DNA of 64,000 nt from Maritalea mediterranea (GCF_021568695.1 NZ_JAKGTI010000001.1:1-64000); one strand, 5' to 3'. Shown: positions 26,577 through 35,372, numbered from the stretch's first letter. The notes: generated by a model from the letters alone, not told the origin. Numbers and translations are program-made.

Positions 26577-27014
26577 ATGGATGCTATCGACCGCAAAATT
26601 ATCGCCGCCCTGGGCAAAAATGCCCGCATGTCCATGGCCAATCTGGCCGAAAAGATCGGCCTGTCCAAAACCCCCACCCAAATGCGGGTGAAAAGGCTGG
26701 AGCGGGACCGGATCATTTTAGGCTATCACACAAGGGTCAATCATGAAAAATTGGGCAATGGCCACATCGCCTTTGTGCAGGTGACTCTTTCCGACACCCG
26801 CGCCAAAGCGCTCGACAGTTTCAATGAAGCCGTACGCAACACCCCGGAAATTGAGCAATGTCACATGATTGCAGCCAGCTTTGATTATTTATTGAAGGTG
26901 CGCACCAAAGACATCTCGGCCTATCGGCGGATTCTGGGCGAGGTGATTTCATCCCTGCCCCATGTGGCGCAAACCTCCACTTTTGTGGCCATGGAAACGG
27001 TCAAAGATCAGTAG
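26577..27014 (+). CDS. putR: Lrp/AsnC family regulator, probable proline-responsive PutR
   Basis: A 145-residue feast/famine regulator with an N-terminal winged helix (D-R-K-I-I-A-A-L-G-K-N-A-R-M-S-M-A-N-L-A) and a C-terminal RAM ligand-binding domain. It is divergent from putA; in Agrobacterium and relatives the same arrangement encodes PutR, the proline-dependent activator of putA. That function is inferred from position. It converges on the arginase gene with a four-base gap. Confidence 0.85.
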   Translation: MDAIDRKIIAALGKNARMSMANLAEKIGLSKTPTQMRVKRLERDRIILGYHTRVNHEKLGNGHIAFVQVTLSDTRAKALDSFNEAVRNTPEIEQCHMIAASFDYLLKVRTKDISAYRRILGEVISSLPHVAQTSTFVAMETVKDQ

Positions 27015-27018
27015 TTGA

Positions 27019-27945
27019 TCAATATTCGCTTGTCGGACGGTCAAACACCCGACGGCCAAAGCCACTTTCAGTAAGATTGACCAACATGCGTGTGCTTTTG
27101 CCCCGTTCATCAAGATAGGGGTTCAGTTCCACCAGATCGAGTGAAGTCATCAATCCGCTATCGCAGATCATCTCCATCACCAGATGCGCCTCGCGATAGG
27201 TGGCGCCACCCGGCACAGTGGTGCCCACCCCCGGCGCATAGACCGGATCAAGAAAATCCACATCCAGGCTGACATGCAGCATGGCGTCATCGCGTTGCAC
27301 CGCTTCAAGCACCGAGCGGATCAGGCTGGCCACGCCCTTTTCATCAATGTGGCGCATATCCATCACATTCACGCCCCGCTCGTGCAGCAACTCGCCCTCT
27401 TTTTGATCGATCGAGCGCACACCAAATACATGAAAGTTTCGGGGATCAACCGGCTCAACCTTTTGTTCTAAAACACCATCAAACCCGTCTTCACCGCAGA
27501 AAAAAGCGGCCGACATGCCATGCATATTGCCGGAATGGGAGGTGTCAGGGCGGTTAAAATCCGGATGCGCATCCAACCACAACACATGCAGCTTTTTGCC
27601 CTTGGCCGCCGCATGACGCGCCGCCGCGGTCACTGTGCCCATAGAGAGCGAATGATCGCCGCCCAGAAAGATCGGCAAAAAGTCTTTTGAAAAGGCATCG
27701 ACACCGGTTTTATAAAGCGACCGCGCAAAGCCCGCCACTTCATTTTCATGATGGGTTGCACCACCCAGATTCAATTCAACTTTTTCTGGCGTGACATTGC
27801 CCCAATCTTCAACCTGGTAGCCAAGATTGCCCAGCGCACCGCCAATATTGGCGACGCGCAACGCCGCTGGCCCCATGATGCAACCTGACATACCGGCACC
27901 ACCATCAACCGGCGCGCCAATCAACGCGATTGAGCCCTTTGCCAT
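27019..27945 (-). CDS. rocF: Arginase
   Basis: A 308-residue ureohydrolase splitting arginine into ornithine and urea. The binuclear manganese ligands are visible in G-G-D-H-S-L-S-M-G, D-A-H-P-D-F-N and D-V-D-F-L-D-P, and the S-G-N-M-H-G-M substrate loop is present. It lies between two Lrp-type regulators, one convergent and one divergent. With PutA it feeds arginine- and proline-derived carbon towards glutamate; the ornithine step is not encoded here. Confidence 0.95.
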   Translation of the reverse strand: MAKGSIALIGAPVDGGAGMSGCIMGPAALRVANIGGALGNLGYQVEDWGNVTPEKVELNLGGATHHENEVAGFARSLYKTGVDAFSKDFLPIFLGGDHSLSMGTVTAAARHAAAKGKKLHVLWLDAHPDFNRPDTSHSGNMHGMSAAFFCGEDGFDGVLEQKVEPVDPRNFHVFGVRSIDQKEGELLHERGVNVMDMRHIDEKGVASLIRSVLEAVQRDDAMLHVSLDVDFLDPVYAPGVGTTVPGGATYREAHLVMEMICDSGLMTSLDLVELNPYLDERGKSTRMLVNLTESGFGRRVFDRPTSEY

Positions 27946-28033
27946 AAACCAATCCTAATTTTTACCCTAGCTCTCGCCTTTTTTGGCGTTTTGAGCAGTA
28001 TGCCGAGGCCAATGATCAACGAAAAGATGGATA

Positions 28034-28084
28034 TATGCACAAAATTGCGCTAGGCTTTCTCAATTCGAAACCAACATATGTGCA
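28034..28084. promoter_or_regulatory. Inverted repeat in the rocF-lrp divergent promoter region
   Basis: TATGCACA (28034-28041) and TGTGCA (28079-28084) are inverted half-sites; TATGCACAAAATTG also resembles a direct copy, TATGTGCATTTTG. They lie just before the second Lrp-type gene and may be its operator for itself and arginase. Confidence 0.4.
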
Positions 28085-28093
28085 TTTTGTTCA

Positions 28094-28525
28094 ATGGATG
28101 AATTGGATACCCGCCTGATTGCCCTGCTGCGCCATGATGCGCGTACACCGGTGGCCAGCCTTGCCCAAACCCTCAATGTGTCCCGCGCCACCATCAAGGC
28201 CCGTATTGATCGCCTGACCAAAAACGGCGTGATAAAAGGCTTCACCATCATCACCGGCTCGCCCCGCGATGACAAAAGCATCCACGCCATTACCTTGGTG
28301 GAGATTGAGGGCCGCTCGGCAGAAGCGGTGATCAAAACCATGCTCGGCCTGCCGCAGGTGCGCACCCTGCACACCACCAATGGCAAATGGGACATTATCG
28401 CCCAGCTCGAAACCGAAGATCTGATCGAATTTGATGATGTGTTGCGGCGCATCCGCCTGATTGAAGGCGTCAGCCTCACCGAAACCAACATTTTGCTGGC
28501 ACCGCGCAAATCACGGTTGGATTGA
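28094..28525 (+). CDS. Lrp/AsnC family regulator, probable arginase regulator
   Basis: A 143-residue feast/famine regulator, with a winged helix (L-D-T-R-L-I-A-L-L-R-H-D-A-R-T) then a RAM domain ending near T-N-I-L-L-A. It is divergent from rocF by 148 bases, so local control of arginine catabolism is likely but unproved. It is clearly different in sequence from the regulator at 26577. No clear ribosome site precedes the ATG at 28094. Confidence 0.85.
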   Translation: MDELDTRLIALLRHDARTPVASLAQTLNVSRATIKARIDRLTKNGVIKGFTIITGSPRDDKSIHAITLVEIEGRSAEAVIKTMLGLPQVRTLHTTNGKWDIIAQLETEDLIEFDDVLRRIRLIEGVSLTETNILLAPRKSRLD

Positions 28526-28740
28526 TCACAGCCGCAAACGGCCCTACGATTTGCTGCGATAAACAGACATTTCAGCAGGATCGAACCACTATTGATCTGC
28601 GCGATCTTGTTAGTTACAAAAACAACTATTACCGCTTAACGCGATAAATATTGGATATTGAGTGTCGGTCCTTGCGCGACTTGGCGGCTCAATATCGTCA
28701 CCATCCAAAAAATGGATCAGCCAATTTGAAGGAGTATATT

Positions 28741-29691
28741 ATGGCCAAAGCATTCGCTTCCCAAGGGGACACCACCGAAAAGAAAATCTCCTTTACCGAA
28801 GTCGGCGATGGTCTTTATGCCTTCACAGCCGAAGGTGACCCCAATTCGGGCGTGATCGTTGGCGACGAGTCGGTGATGATCGTTGAAGCCCAAGCAACGC
28901 CGCGCCTGGCGAATAAGGTGATTGAATGCGTGCGCTCGGTCACCGACAAGCCGATTTCCCATGTGGTGATGACCCATTATCACGCGGTGCGCGTGCTTGG
29001 CGCCTCCGCTTATGGTGCGCAGCAAGTGATCATGTCCGACAAGGCCCGCGCCATGGTGGTGGAACGCGGTCAGGAAGATTGGGACAGCGAGTTCCAGCGC
29101 TTCCCGCGTCTGTTTGAAGGCCATGAGAGCATTCCTGGCCTCACCTGGCCCACCACCACATTCAACGACAAAATGACCGTTTATCTCGGCAACCGCAAAG
29201 TTGAGATCATGCATCTCGGCCGCGCCCACACAGCAGGTGATGCAGTGATTTACGTGCCAGACCAGAATGTGATGTTCACCGGCGATATCGTGGAATATCA
29301 CTCCGCCTGCTATTGCGGCGACGGGCACTTCAATGATTGGGGCAACACGCTTGATGCCATCAAGGCCTACAATGTGGACGCCATTGCGCCGGGCCGTGGC
29401 GATGCGCTTGTGGGCGAAAAAATGGTCAACGCTGCCATTGAAAACACCCGCGACTTTGTCGCCTCAACTTATAAACCGGTGCAAAAAATCGCGGCCCGCG
29501 GCGGCAGCCTGAAAGAAGCGTGGGACGCGGTGCGCGCCGAGTGCGATCCGAAATTTGCCGACTATGCCATTTACGAGCATTGCCTGCCGTTCAACGTGGC
29601 CCGCGCCTATGACGAAGCGCGCGGCATCGACACGCCACGCATCTGGACATCGGAACGCGACATGGAAATGTGGAACCAATTGCAGGCATAA
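28741..29691 (+). CDS. MBL-fold protein with altered metal site
   Basis: A 316-residue metallo-beta-lactamase fold protein. It leads a three-gene set with an FAD hydroxylase and a DUF2783 protein. The first metal motif, normally H-x-H-x-D-H, reads H79-Y-H81-A-V-R84, so the D-H pair is missing; H163 and D182 (T-G-D-I-V) are kept, and the usual late P-G-H-G reads P-G-R-G. It may bind one metal or act on something other than a typical hydrolase substrate. AAGGAG lies just before the ATG at 28741. The 215 bases upstream hold no other gene. Confidence 0.85.
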   Translation: MAKAFASQGDTTEKKISFTEVGDGLYAFTAEGDPNSGVIVGDESVMIVEAQATPRLANKVIECVRSVTDKPISHVVMTHYHAVRVLGASAYGAQQVIMSDKARAMVVERGQEDWDSEFQRFPRLFEGHESIPGLTWPTTTFNDKMTVYLGNRKVEIMHLGRAHTAGDAVIYVPDQNVMFTGDIVEYHSACYCGDGHFNDWGNTLDAIKAYNVDAIAPGRGDALVGEKMVNAAIENTRDFVASTYKPVQKIAARGGSLKEAWDAVRAECDPKFADYAIYEHCLPFNVARAYDEARGIDTPRIWTSERDMEMWNQLQA

Positions 29692-29715
29692 AGGCCGATA
29701 TTGGGGGGAGACCAA

Positions 29716-31329
29716 ATGACCAAGATTTTTGAAACGCCGCTATATCCCTATACGCGGCATGCGGATCAGGCTGCAAAAACGCCCGTGCGCCGCAAAGTGG
29801 TGGTGATCGGCGCCGGGCCCATTGGCCTCGCCGCCGCCATCGATCTGGCGCAACAAGGCATCGAAGCCATAATTGTTGATGAAAATGACAAGGTCAGCTT
29901 CGGCTCCCGCGCCATCTGTTTTGCCAAACGCCCGCTGGAAATTTTGGACCGGCTGGGTTGTGGCGACCCCATGGTCGATAAGGGCGTGGTGTGGAATTTG
30001 GGCAAAGTGTTTTTTGATGAGCGCAAAGTCTATGAATTCAATTTGCTGCCCGAAGGCGGCCACAAGCGCCCGGCTTTTATCAATCTGCAGCAATATTATT
30101 TTGAACAATATCTGGTCAACCGCGCCCGCGAACTGGAGCGCGAGGGCGCGCCAATCGAAATTCGCGGCGGCAATAAAGTCATCGAGCTGAAGGATCAGGG
30201 CGACCATGTGGACCTGACCATTGACACGCCCGAAGGTGCCTATCAGCTGGAGGCCGATTGGGTGATCGCCTGCGATGGCGCCGCCTCACCCACCCGGCAA
30301 ATGATGGGGCTGGACTTTGTTGGTCGGGTCTTTGAAGACAATTTCCTGATCGCCGATGTGATCATGGACGCTCCGTTCCCCACCGAGCGCTGGTTCTGGT
30401 TCGATCCGCCCTTCAATAAGGGCCAATCAGCCCTGTTGCACAAACAGCCTGATGGCGTCTGGCGCATCGATTTGCAATTGGGCTGGGATATCGACAAGGA
30501 AGAAGAGAAAAAGCCGGAAAAAGTCATCCCGCGTCTCAAAGCCATGCTGGGCGAAGATGTGCAATTTGAGCTGGAATGGGTGTCCATCTACACCTTCCAG
30601 TGCCGCCGTATGGAAAAATTCCGTCATGGGCGCGTGCTATTTGCTGGTGATTCGGCGCACCAAGTTTCACCTTTCGGCGCCCGCGGCGCCAATTCCGGTC
30701 TGCAGGATACCGACAATCTGTGCTGGAAGTTGAAACTCGTGATGGACGGCAAAGCGCCCGAAAGCCTGTTGGACAGCTACGATGATGAGCGGATTTATGG
30801 CGCGGATGAGAACATTCTCAACTCCTCCCGCTCCACTGATTTCATCACGCCGAAATCCGACATGTCGCACCTGCTGCGCGATGCGGTGCTGGATCTGTCG
30901 GAGCATTATGAATTTGCCCGTCCGCTGGTTAATTCGGGACGTCTTTCGGTGCCCTGCACCTATGATCAGTCTCCCCTGAACAGCCTGGACAAGCTCGATG
31001 GTCCAGCGCGGACCCGACCTGGTTCACCTTGCCCGGACGCGCCTTTGGGCGACGGCTATTTACTGGATCAGCTGGGCGATCAGTTCACCCTGCTCATAAT
31101 CAATGCCGATGCGCCAGAAGAGCTGGAGGTGGACGGCATCAAAATCAAGCGCCTGGCCCTTTCCAGCGCCGATGATTCCACCAACGCCATCAAAGAACGC
31201 TATTTGGGCAAGGCAACTCAAGCGGTCTATCTGATCCGGCCCGACCAGCATGTGGCGGCACGGCATAAGACATTTGATCAGGACTATTTCACCACGGCGC
31301 TGCGCCGGGCCATCGGCAAATCTGCATAG
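29716..31329 (+). CDS. FAD-dependent aromatic-ring hydroxylase (PHBH/MhpA-like)
   Basis: A 537-residue group A flavin monooxygenase. The dinucleotide motif is V-I-G-A-G-P-I-G-L-A, the D-G motif C-D-G-A-A-S-P-T-R, and the FAD ribityl motif L-F-A-G-D-S-A-H-Q-V-S-P-F-G; about 130 residues at the end resemble the thioredoxin-like tail of phenol and MhpA-type hydroxylases. Such enzymes hydroxylate aromatic rings with NAD(P)H and oxygen; the substrate is unknown. GGGGGGAG precedes the ATG at 29716, 24 bases after the MBL gene. Confidence 0.87.
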   Translation: MTKIFETPLYPYTRHADQAAKTPVRRKVVVIGAGPIGLAAAIDLAQQGIEAIIVDENDKVSFGSRAICFAKRPLEILDRLGCGDPMVDKGVVWNLGKVFFDERKVYEFNLLPEGGHKRPAFINLQQYYFEQYLVNRARELEREGAPIEIRGGNKVIELKDQGDHVDLTIDTPEGAYQLEADWVIACDGAASPTRQMMGLDFVGRVFEDNFLIADVIMDAPFPTERWFWFDPPFNKGQSALLHKQPDGVWRIDLQLGWDIDKEEEKKPEKVIPRLKAMLGEDVQFELEWVSIYTFQCRRMEKFRHGRVLFAGDSAHQVSPFGARGANSGLQDTDNLCWKLKLVMDGKAPESLLDSYDDERIYGADENILNSSRSTDFITPKSDMSHLLRDAVLDLSEHYEFARPLVNSGRLSVPCTYDQSPLNSLDKLDGPARTRPGSPCPDAPLGDGYLLDQLGDQFTLLIINADAPEELEVDGIKIKRLALSSADDSTNAIKERYLGKATQAVYLIRPDQHVAARHKTFDQDYFTTALRRAIGKSA

Positions 31330-31338
31330 GAGGCAAGA

Positions 31339-31536
31339 ATGAGCGAACATTTGAACCTAAAGCCCAATATCGCCAATGCCGACGATTTCTATGCCGATCT
31401 GCTGGCGGCCCATAAAGGTTTGAGCAAAGACGAGAGCGACGCCTATAATGCACGGCTGTTGCTGATTCTGGCCAACCATATTGGGGATCGGAAGGTGCTG
31501 CGCGAAGCGCTAGAGGCGGCAAAATCCAAAACCTAG
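31339..31536 (+). CDS. DUF2783 domain-containing protein
   Basis: A 65-residue acidic, helical protein of the DUF2783 family (L-N-L-K-P-N-I-A-N-A-D-D-F-Y through L-I-L-A-N-H-I-G-D). It starts nine bases after the hydroxylase, with AGGAGG before the ATG. From memory the family recurs beside such hydroxylases, which would suit a small accessory subunit; this is inference. A terminator follows. Confidence 0.82.
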   Translation: MSEHLNLKPNIANADDFYADLLAAHKGLSKDESDAYNARLLLILANHIGDRKVLREALEAAKSKT

Positions 31537-31570
31537 CAACGCGACTTCAATATAAATTTGATCAAGACAT

Positions 31571-31601
31571 AAAAAAAGCGCCCAAGCGGCGCTTTATTTT
31601 T
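31571..31601. terminator. Bidirectional terminator between DUF2783 gene and tRNA-Gly
   Basis: An 8-bp stem AAAGCGCC/GGCGCTTT has an A run on its left and ATTTTT on its right, so it can end both the plus-strand three-gene set and the minus-strand tRNA-Gly transcript. Confidence 0.85.
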
Positions 31602-31625
31602 CGGCTGGGGTATGTGCCGAATAAT

Positions 31626-31700
31626 TGGAGCGGGCGATGAGATTCGAACTCACGACCCCAACCTTGGCAAGGTTGTGCTCTACCCCTGAGCTACGCCCGC
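31626..31700 (-). tRNA. tRNA-Gly (anticodon GCC)
   Basis: On the minus strand the sequence folds as a complete cloverleaf: acceptor stem GCGGGCG/CGCCCGC, D arm with AGCTCAGGGGTAGAGC, anticodon arm ACCTT-GCC-AAGGT, T arm with GTTCGAATC, and an encoded CCA end (31626-31628 as TGG on the plus strand). The intergenic bases around it (31602-31625 and 31701-31931) hold nothing else I can support. Confidence 0.97.
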
Positions 31701-31931
31701 CTCCGGAACGATGATCCTGCGATCAACGTTCGGCGCTTATATGCCTAATGAAGACAGCAATTGCAAGTCAAAAATTGGCATCTGTGAAACTTTTATGTTA
31801 TCCGCTCGTTCAACGTTAAATCTCGCTGGTGAAATTTGCGGCGCTATGGGCGGAATTTAGCGCTTTTCTCTTGTTTTTCACAACCGCCCGCGCCACATTC
31901 AACTCAAAGCGATCAACCCATCAGGTGTTCT

Positions 31932-32873
31932 ATGGAATTTTCTATGCAAGCCAATCTGACCCCTCAAACTGGTCAGGCCCCGGCAAATGATCTGATTAAA
32001 GATTCAGATACGGCAAACTTCGCCAAGGACGTGATGGAAACCTCCAGGTCCACGCCGGTGCTGGTCGATTTTTGGGCACCATGGTGTGGTCCCTGCAAAC
32101 AATTGGGGCCGATGATTGAAAAAGCAGTCACCGAAGCCGGCGGCAAGGTAAAATTGGTCAAGATCGACATTGACCAGAACCAGGGCATTGCCGGCCAATT
32201 GGGCATTCAATCCATTCCGGCCGTGATCGCCTTTGTGGGTGGCCAGCCGGTGGATGGCTTTATGGGCGCGGTGCCCGAAAGCGAAATCAAGGCCTTTATC
32301 GATAAAATCACCAGCCAGGCGCCCAAAAATCCCAATGATCCGCAGGCGCAGATCGAGGCTGCCCTTGAACAGGCGCAGGCGGCTATGGATTCGGAGGATT
32401 ACGGGACCGCCTCACAAATTTACGCCCAGATTTTGCAATTTGACCCGCAAAATGATGCGTCCATGATCGGGATTGCCACCATCCACCATAAGATGGGCAA
32501 TGATGACAATGCCCGCGAGGCGATGAGCAAAGTATCCGAAGAAGGCCAGAAAAGCGCTGCCTATAAAAGCCTTGAAGCGGCCTTCAAGCTGGATGAAGAA
32601 GCCTCAGAAGTGGCGGACGCCGGCAAGTTGGAAGCCGAACTGGCCAATGATCCGGAAAACCATCAATTACGTTACGACCTTGCCTTGGCCTATAATGCCC
32701 AAGGTGAAAAATTGAAGGCTGCAGAGCAATTGCTGCACATTATGAAAGCGGACCGGGAATGGAATGAGGACGGCGCCCGCACCAAGCTGCTCGAATTGTT
32801 CGACGCCTGGGGCCCGGCCGATCCGGCCACCGCCAAAGCCCGTCGCATGCTCTCTGGCCTGTTGTTTAGCTAA
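31932..32873 (+). CDS. Thioredoxin-TPR protein (CnoX/YbbN family)
   Basis: A 313-residue protein with an N-terminal thioredoxin domain (V-D-F-W-A-P-W-C-G-P-C-K-Q-L) and a C-terminal TPR-like region from about residue 140. CnoX proteins are redox chaperones that work with GroEL under oxidative stress. E. coli CnoX lacks the CxxC pair, whereas this one keeps W-C-G-P-C and may be redox active. I start at the ATG at 31932 (MEFSMQ); the longer frame from 31836 reads through unconserved sequence. Confidence 0.88.
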   Translation: MEFSMQANLTPQTGQAPANDLIKDSDTANFAKDVMETSRSTPVLVDFWAPWCGPCKQLGPMIEKAVTEAGGKVKLVKIDIDQNQGIAGQLGIQSIPAVIAFVGGQPVDGFMGAVPESEIKAFIDKITSQAPKNPNDPQAQIEAALEQAQAAMDSEDYGTASQIYAQILQFDPQNDASMIGIATIHHKMGNDDNAREAMSKVSEEGQKSAAYKSLEAAFKLDEEASEVADAGKLEAELANDPENHQLRYDLALAYNAQGEKLKAAEQLLHIMKADREWNEDGARTKLLELFDAWGPADPATAKARRMLSGLLFS

Positions 32874-32887
32874 AACCGGGAACGCAC

Positions 32888-33511
32888 ATGTCCTTGCCCT
32901 CTTCCATACCGATCTTTCCGTTAGAAGGGCTATTATTGTTTCCCCGCGCGGTGTTGCCCTTGCATATTTTTGAACCACGCTATGTGGCGATGGTCGATGC
33001 TGCGCTTAAAACCGATCGGCATATCGGCGTCATTCAACCGGCTCTTGAGGATAAAGAATCACTCGAAAAAGTCGGCACCCTCGGACGGATCACCCATTTT
33101 GAGGAATTGCCGAAAAATCGCTATATGATCGGACTGACCGGCATTTCAAGGTTCCATCTTGTAAAAGAACGGGAATCAATCGACACACCCTTCAGGGTCG
33201 CCAATGTGAATTATCGTGATTTTCGCAACGACCTGGACGAACCAGACGAGCTGAGCGAGTTGGACCGCAGACGCTTTGAAAAAGTGCTGAAAAATTACGC
33301 TCAATTTGCCGAGTTCGAGCTGGACTGGTCGGAAATCAAGGATACAGAAACCGAAGATCTGGTGAATAGTTGCGTGATGGCCAGTCCCTATCCAGCGCGC
33401 GAGCGGCAAGCCTTATTGGAAGCCGCCACCTTGAAGGAACGCGCGGAAATGCTGATGGCGCTGGCCGAAGTGGAGATGTCACGCAGCGACCCGACCCAGC
33501 GGATGCAATAA
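32888..33511 (+). CDS. LON peptidase substrate-binding domain protein
   Basis: A 207-residue protein consisting of the N-terminal (LAN) domain of Lon without ATPase or protease parts. The L-P-S-S-I-P-I-F-P-L-E-G-L-L-L-F-P-R start and H-I-F-E-P-R-Y motif are typical. Function is unknown; protein-quality-control roles are assumed. It follows the CnoX gene by 14 bases and overlaps the next start by one base (TAATG). Confidence 0.9.
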   Translation: MSLPSSIPIFPLEGLLLFPRAVLPLHIFEPRYVAMVDAALKTDRHIGVIQPALEDKESLEKVGTLGRITHFEELPKNRYMIGLTGISRFHLVKERESIDTPFRVANVNYRDFRNDLDEPDELSELDRRRFEKVLKNYAQFAEFELDWSEIKDTETEDLVNSCVMASPYPARERQALLEAATLKERAEMLMALAEVEMSRSDPTQRMQ

Positions 33512-33705
33512 TGGAAAATCATAATATTGATCCCAAAATGCTTGAAATGCTGGTCTGCCCCTTCACCAAAACCCGGCTGGAGCTTTCCGCCAGCGGCAAA
33601 GAACTTGTCTCCCATGCGGCCCGTTTGGCTTTTCCCATAGAAGAAGGCGTGCCGCTTCTGGTGCTCGACAGCGCCCGCCGCCTCAAAGAAGACGAATTGC
33701 GGTAG
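33511..33705 (+). CDS. Trm112 family protein (YcaR/UPF0434-like)
   Basis: A 64-residue protein with M-L-V-C-P-F-T-K and F-P-I-E-E-G-V-P-L-L, the Trm112/YcaR signature. Eukaryotic and archaeal Trm112 activates methyltransferases; bacterial members are uncharacterised. Only one cysteine is left of the usual zinc-ribbon pairs. The ATG overlaps the preceding stop, so CnoX, LON-domain and Trm112 genes form one operon. Confidence 0.85.
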   Translation: MENHNIDPKMLEMLVCPFTKTRLELSASGKELVSHAARLAFPIEEGVPLLVLDSARRLKEDELR

Positions 33706-33779
33706 GTTTTCCGCTTGCGGTGGAGCGATTTAGTTCTCGCATTGCACTTCCATTCTTTTTCCTTGCAGGTTTTCACCTC

Positions 33780-34100
33780 AGCGCTGCCTCAACTCTCCAC
33801 CGTCACCCCGAACTTGATCCGGGGTCCAAGCAGCTTTGGCGTAGTAGCAAGACATCAGTGTTGCATCGCCCAATGCCGCCGCTACATGGATTACCGGATC
33901 AAGTCCGGTAATGACGTGAGGGGATGTTTTTGCGCCCTGCGCAGCATAAGAGCGAGGCACCCATTGGCGGGGGTGCCGGGGACGGACACGTAGTGTCCGG
34001 TGGCGGCGCGAAAAAAAGAGCCGGGGGTGCCGGGGTAGCGAACGCAGTGAGCGACGGCGGCACGTAATTATGCCGATGGCCCCGGATCAAGTCCGAGGCG
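33780..34100 (+). repeat. Composite palindromic repeat, copy 4
   Basis: Between the convergent Trm112 and ubiquinone hydroxylase genes (431 bases, no gene). Palindrome A1 is at 33805-33825 (one mismatch), the central hairpin GCAA-GAC/GTG-TTGC at 33847-33864, palindrome A2 at 33890-33912, and B units run from about 33966 to 34067, the first with the GGACAC/GTGTCC centre. An extra diverged palindrome is at 34080-34098. The flanking module to the left is weak. Confidence 0.87.
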
Positions 34101-34136
34101 GCCCAAAGGGGAAAACGGCCACTAAATCCAAACTGC

Positions 34137-35372
34137 CTAAAGCGGCAACCCTTTCAGCAGCCGCAGATCATCATTCGCTGCAGCCGCGTGGCCGATAAAC
34201 GCCTTTTTCAAAAACGGCGCCCGATCCACCAGCCCCAACCCCACATCGCGAACCACACGGACCAGCGGCTGGTCATTGGAAAACAGAATATTAAGCGCAT
34301 CGGTGGCCAGGGCCATCAGGCCGGTGTCGAGTCGGCGCAGTTTCTGATAGCGATCGAGCACATCAACGCCCCCCAGATCTTCGCCATGACGTAACGCTTC
34401 AACTAAGACCTCCGCCAATGCGGCGACATCTTTCAGGCCCAAATTCATGCCCTGCCCGGCAATCGGGTGCACCACATGGGCCGCATCTCCGATAAGTGCC
34501 AAGCGGTCGCCAACAAAGTTCTTGGCAATTTGTAACCGCAGAGGAAAGGCCTGGACGGGGGCGAGGATCTTCACTTTGCCCAAACTCGAACCCATCTTGC
34601 GTTCAATCTCACGCGCCAATTTGTCTTCCGGCAGCGCCAATATCTCTTGCACCAGCGTTGTTTTTTCTGACCAAACCAAACTGGATCGCCGCTTCGGCAG
34701 CGGCAAACTGGCGAAAGGACCGTTGGGCAGAAAATGTTCATAGGCCACATTCTTGTGATCAAGCTCATGCTCAATCGTCGTGACGATGCCGGACTGGCCA
34801 TAATCATGGCCGGTTGTCTCAATGCCTGCCATTTGTCGCACCATAGACCGGGCCCCATCTGCGGCGACCACCAACCCCGCCTGTACCTGATGTCCACTTT
34901 CAAACATCACGGTCGAATAGGCAGCTCCGGCTTCGATCGAGCGGATCTTATCCGGCGCGATTTTGCTGATCTCGAATCCATCTAACTTCGACATCAACGC
35001 GTTTATGGTGGTTTTGTTCGGCACCATATGGGCGAATGGCCGCCCCGGTTGAACATCACCTTCAAACCGCAAGAACAAGGGGCGCGTTAAATCCTTGTCT
35101 GAACTGTCGGTGATGTGCATTCCGTCTATCGGGCTGGCGGCCGGCAGCATATCTGCCCACACCCCGAGTGCTTCAAACACGGAGGTCACGCCCAAGGCCA
35201 AGGCTGAGGCGCGCCCATCTTCTTTCGGCACCTCAATCTTGCGCACATCATTTAACCCAACCCGCAAGTCGGGCATGGCTTGTTTTAACGCCAACGCCAA
35301 GGTCAGACCGGCTGGCCCCGCCCCCACAATCAGAATATCAAGCTTGGTGATGTTCGCTTTCGCACGCGCCAT
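34137..35372 (-). CDS. UbiH/UbiF/COQ6 family FAD-dependent hydroxylase
   Basis: A 411-residue flavin hydroxylase of ubiquinone synthesis. It has L-I-V-G-A-G-P-A-G-L-T-L-A near the N-terminus, A-D-G-A-R-S in the middle and L-I-G-D-A-A-H-V-V-H-P-I-A-G-Q-G-M-N-L-G, the family hallmark. Which ring position it hydroxylates (UbiH, UbiI, UbiF or the alphaproteobacterial UbiL type) cannot be told by eye. It is a single gene, divergent from glnK-amtB. Confidence 0.88.
   Translation of the reverse strand: MARAKANITKLDILIVGAGPAGLTLALALKQAMPDLRVGLNDVRKIEVPKEDGRASALALGVTSVFEALGVWADMLPAASPIDGMHITDSSDKDLTRPLFLRFEGDVQPGRPFAHMVPNKTTINALMSKLDGFEISKIAPDKIRSIEAGAAYSTVMFESGHQVQAGLVVAADGARSMVRQMAGIETTGHDYGQSGIVTTIEHELDHKNVAYEHFLPNGPFASLPLPKRRSSLVWSEKTTLVQEILALPEDKLAREIERKMGSSLGKVKILAPVQAFPLRLQIAKNFVGDRLALIGDAAHVVHPIAGQGMNLGLKDVAALAEVLVEALRHGEDLGGVDVLDRYQKLRRLDTGLMALATDALNILFSNDQPLVRVVRDVGLGLVDRAPFLKKAFIGHAAAANDDLRLLKGLPL

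Noticed and set aside
33370-33705. A 111-codon start for the Trm112 family gene
   Set aside because: The extra N-terminus is out-of-frame LON-domain gene sequence. The ATG at 33511 overlaps the preceding stop and starts at the family's usual place.
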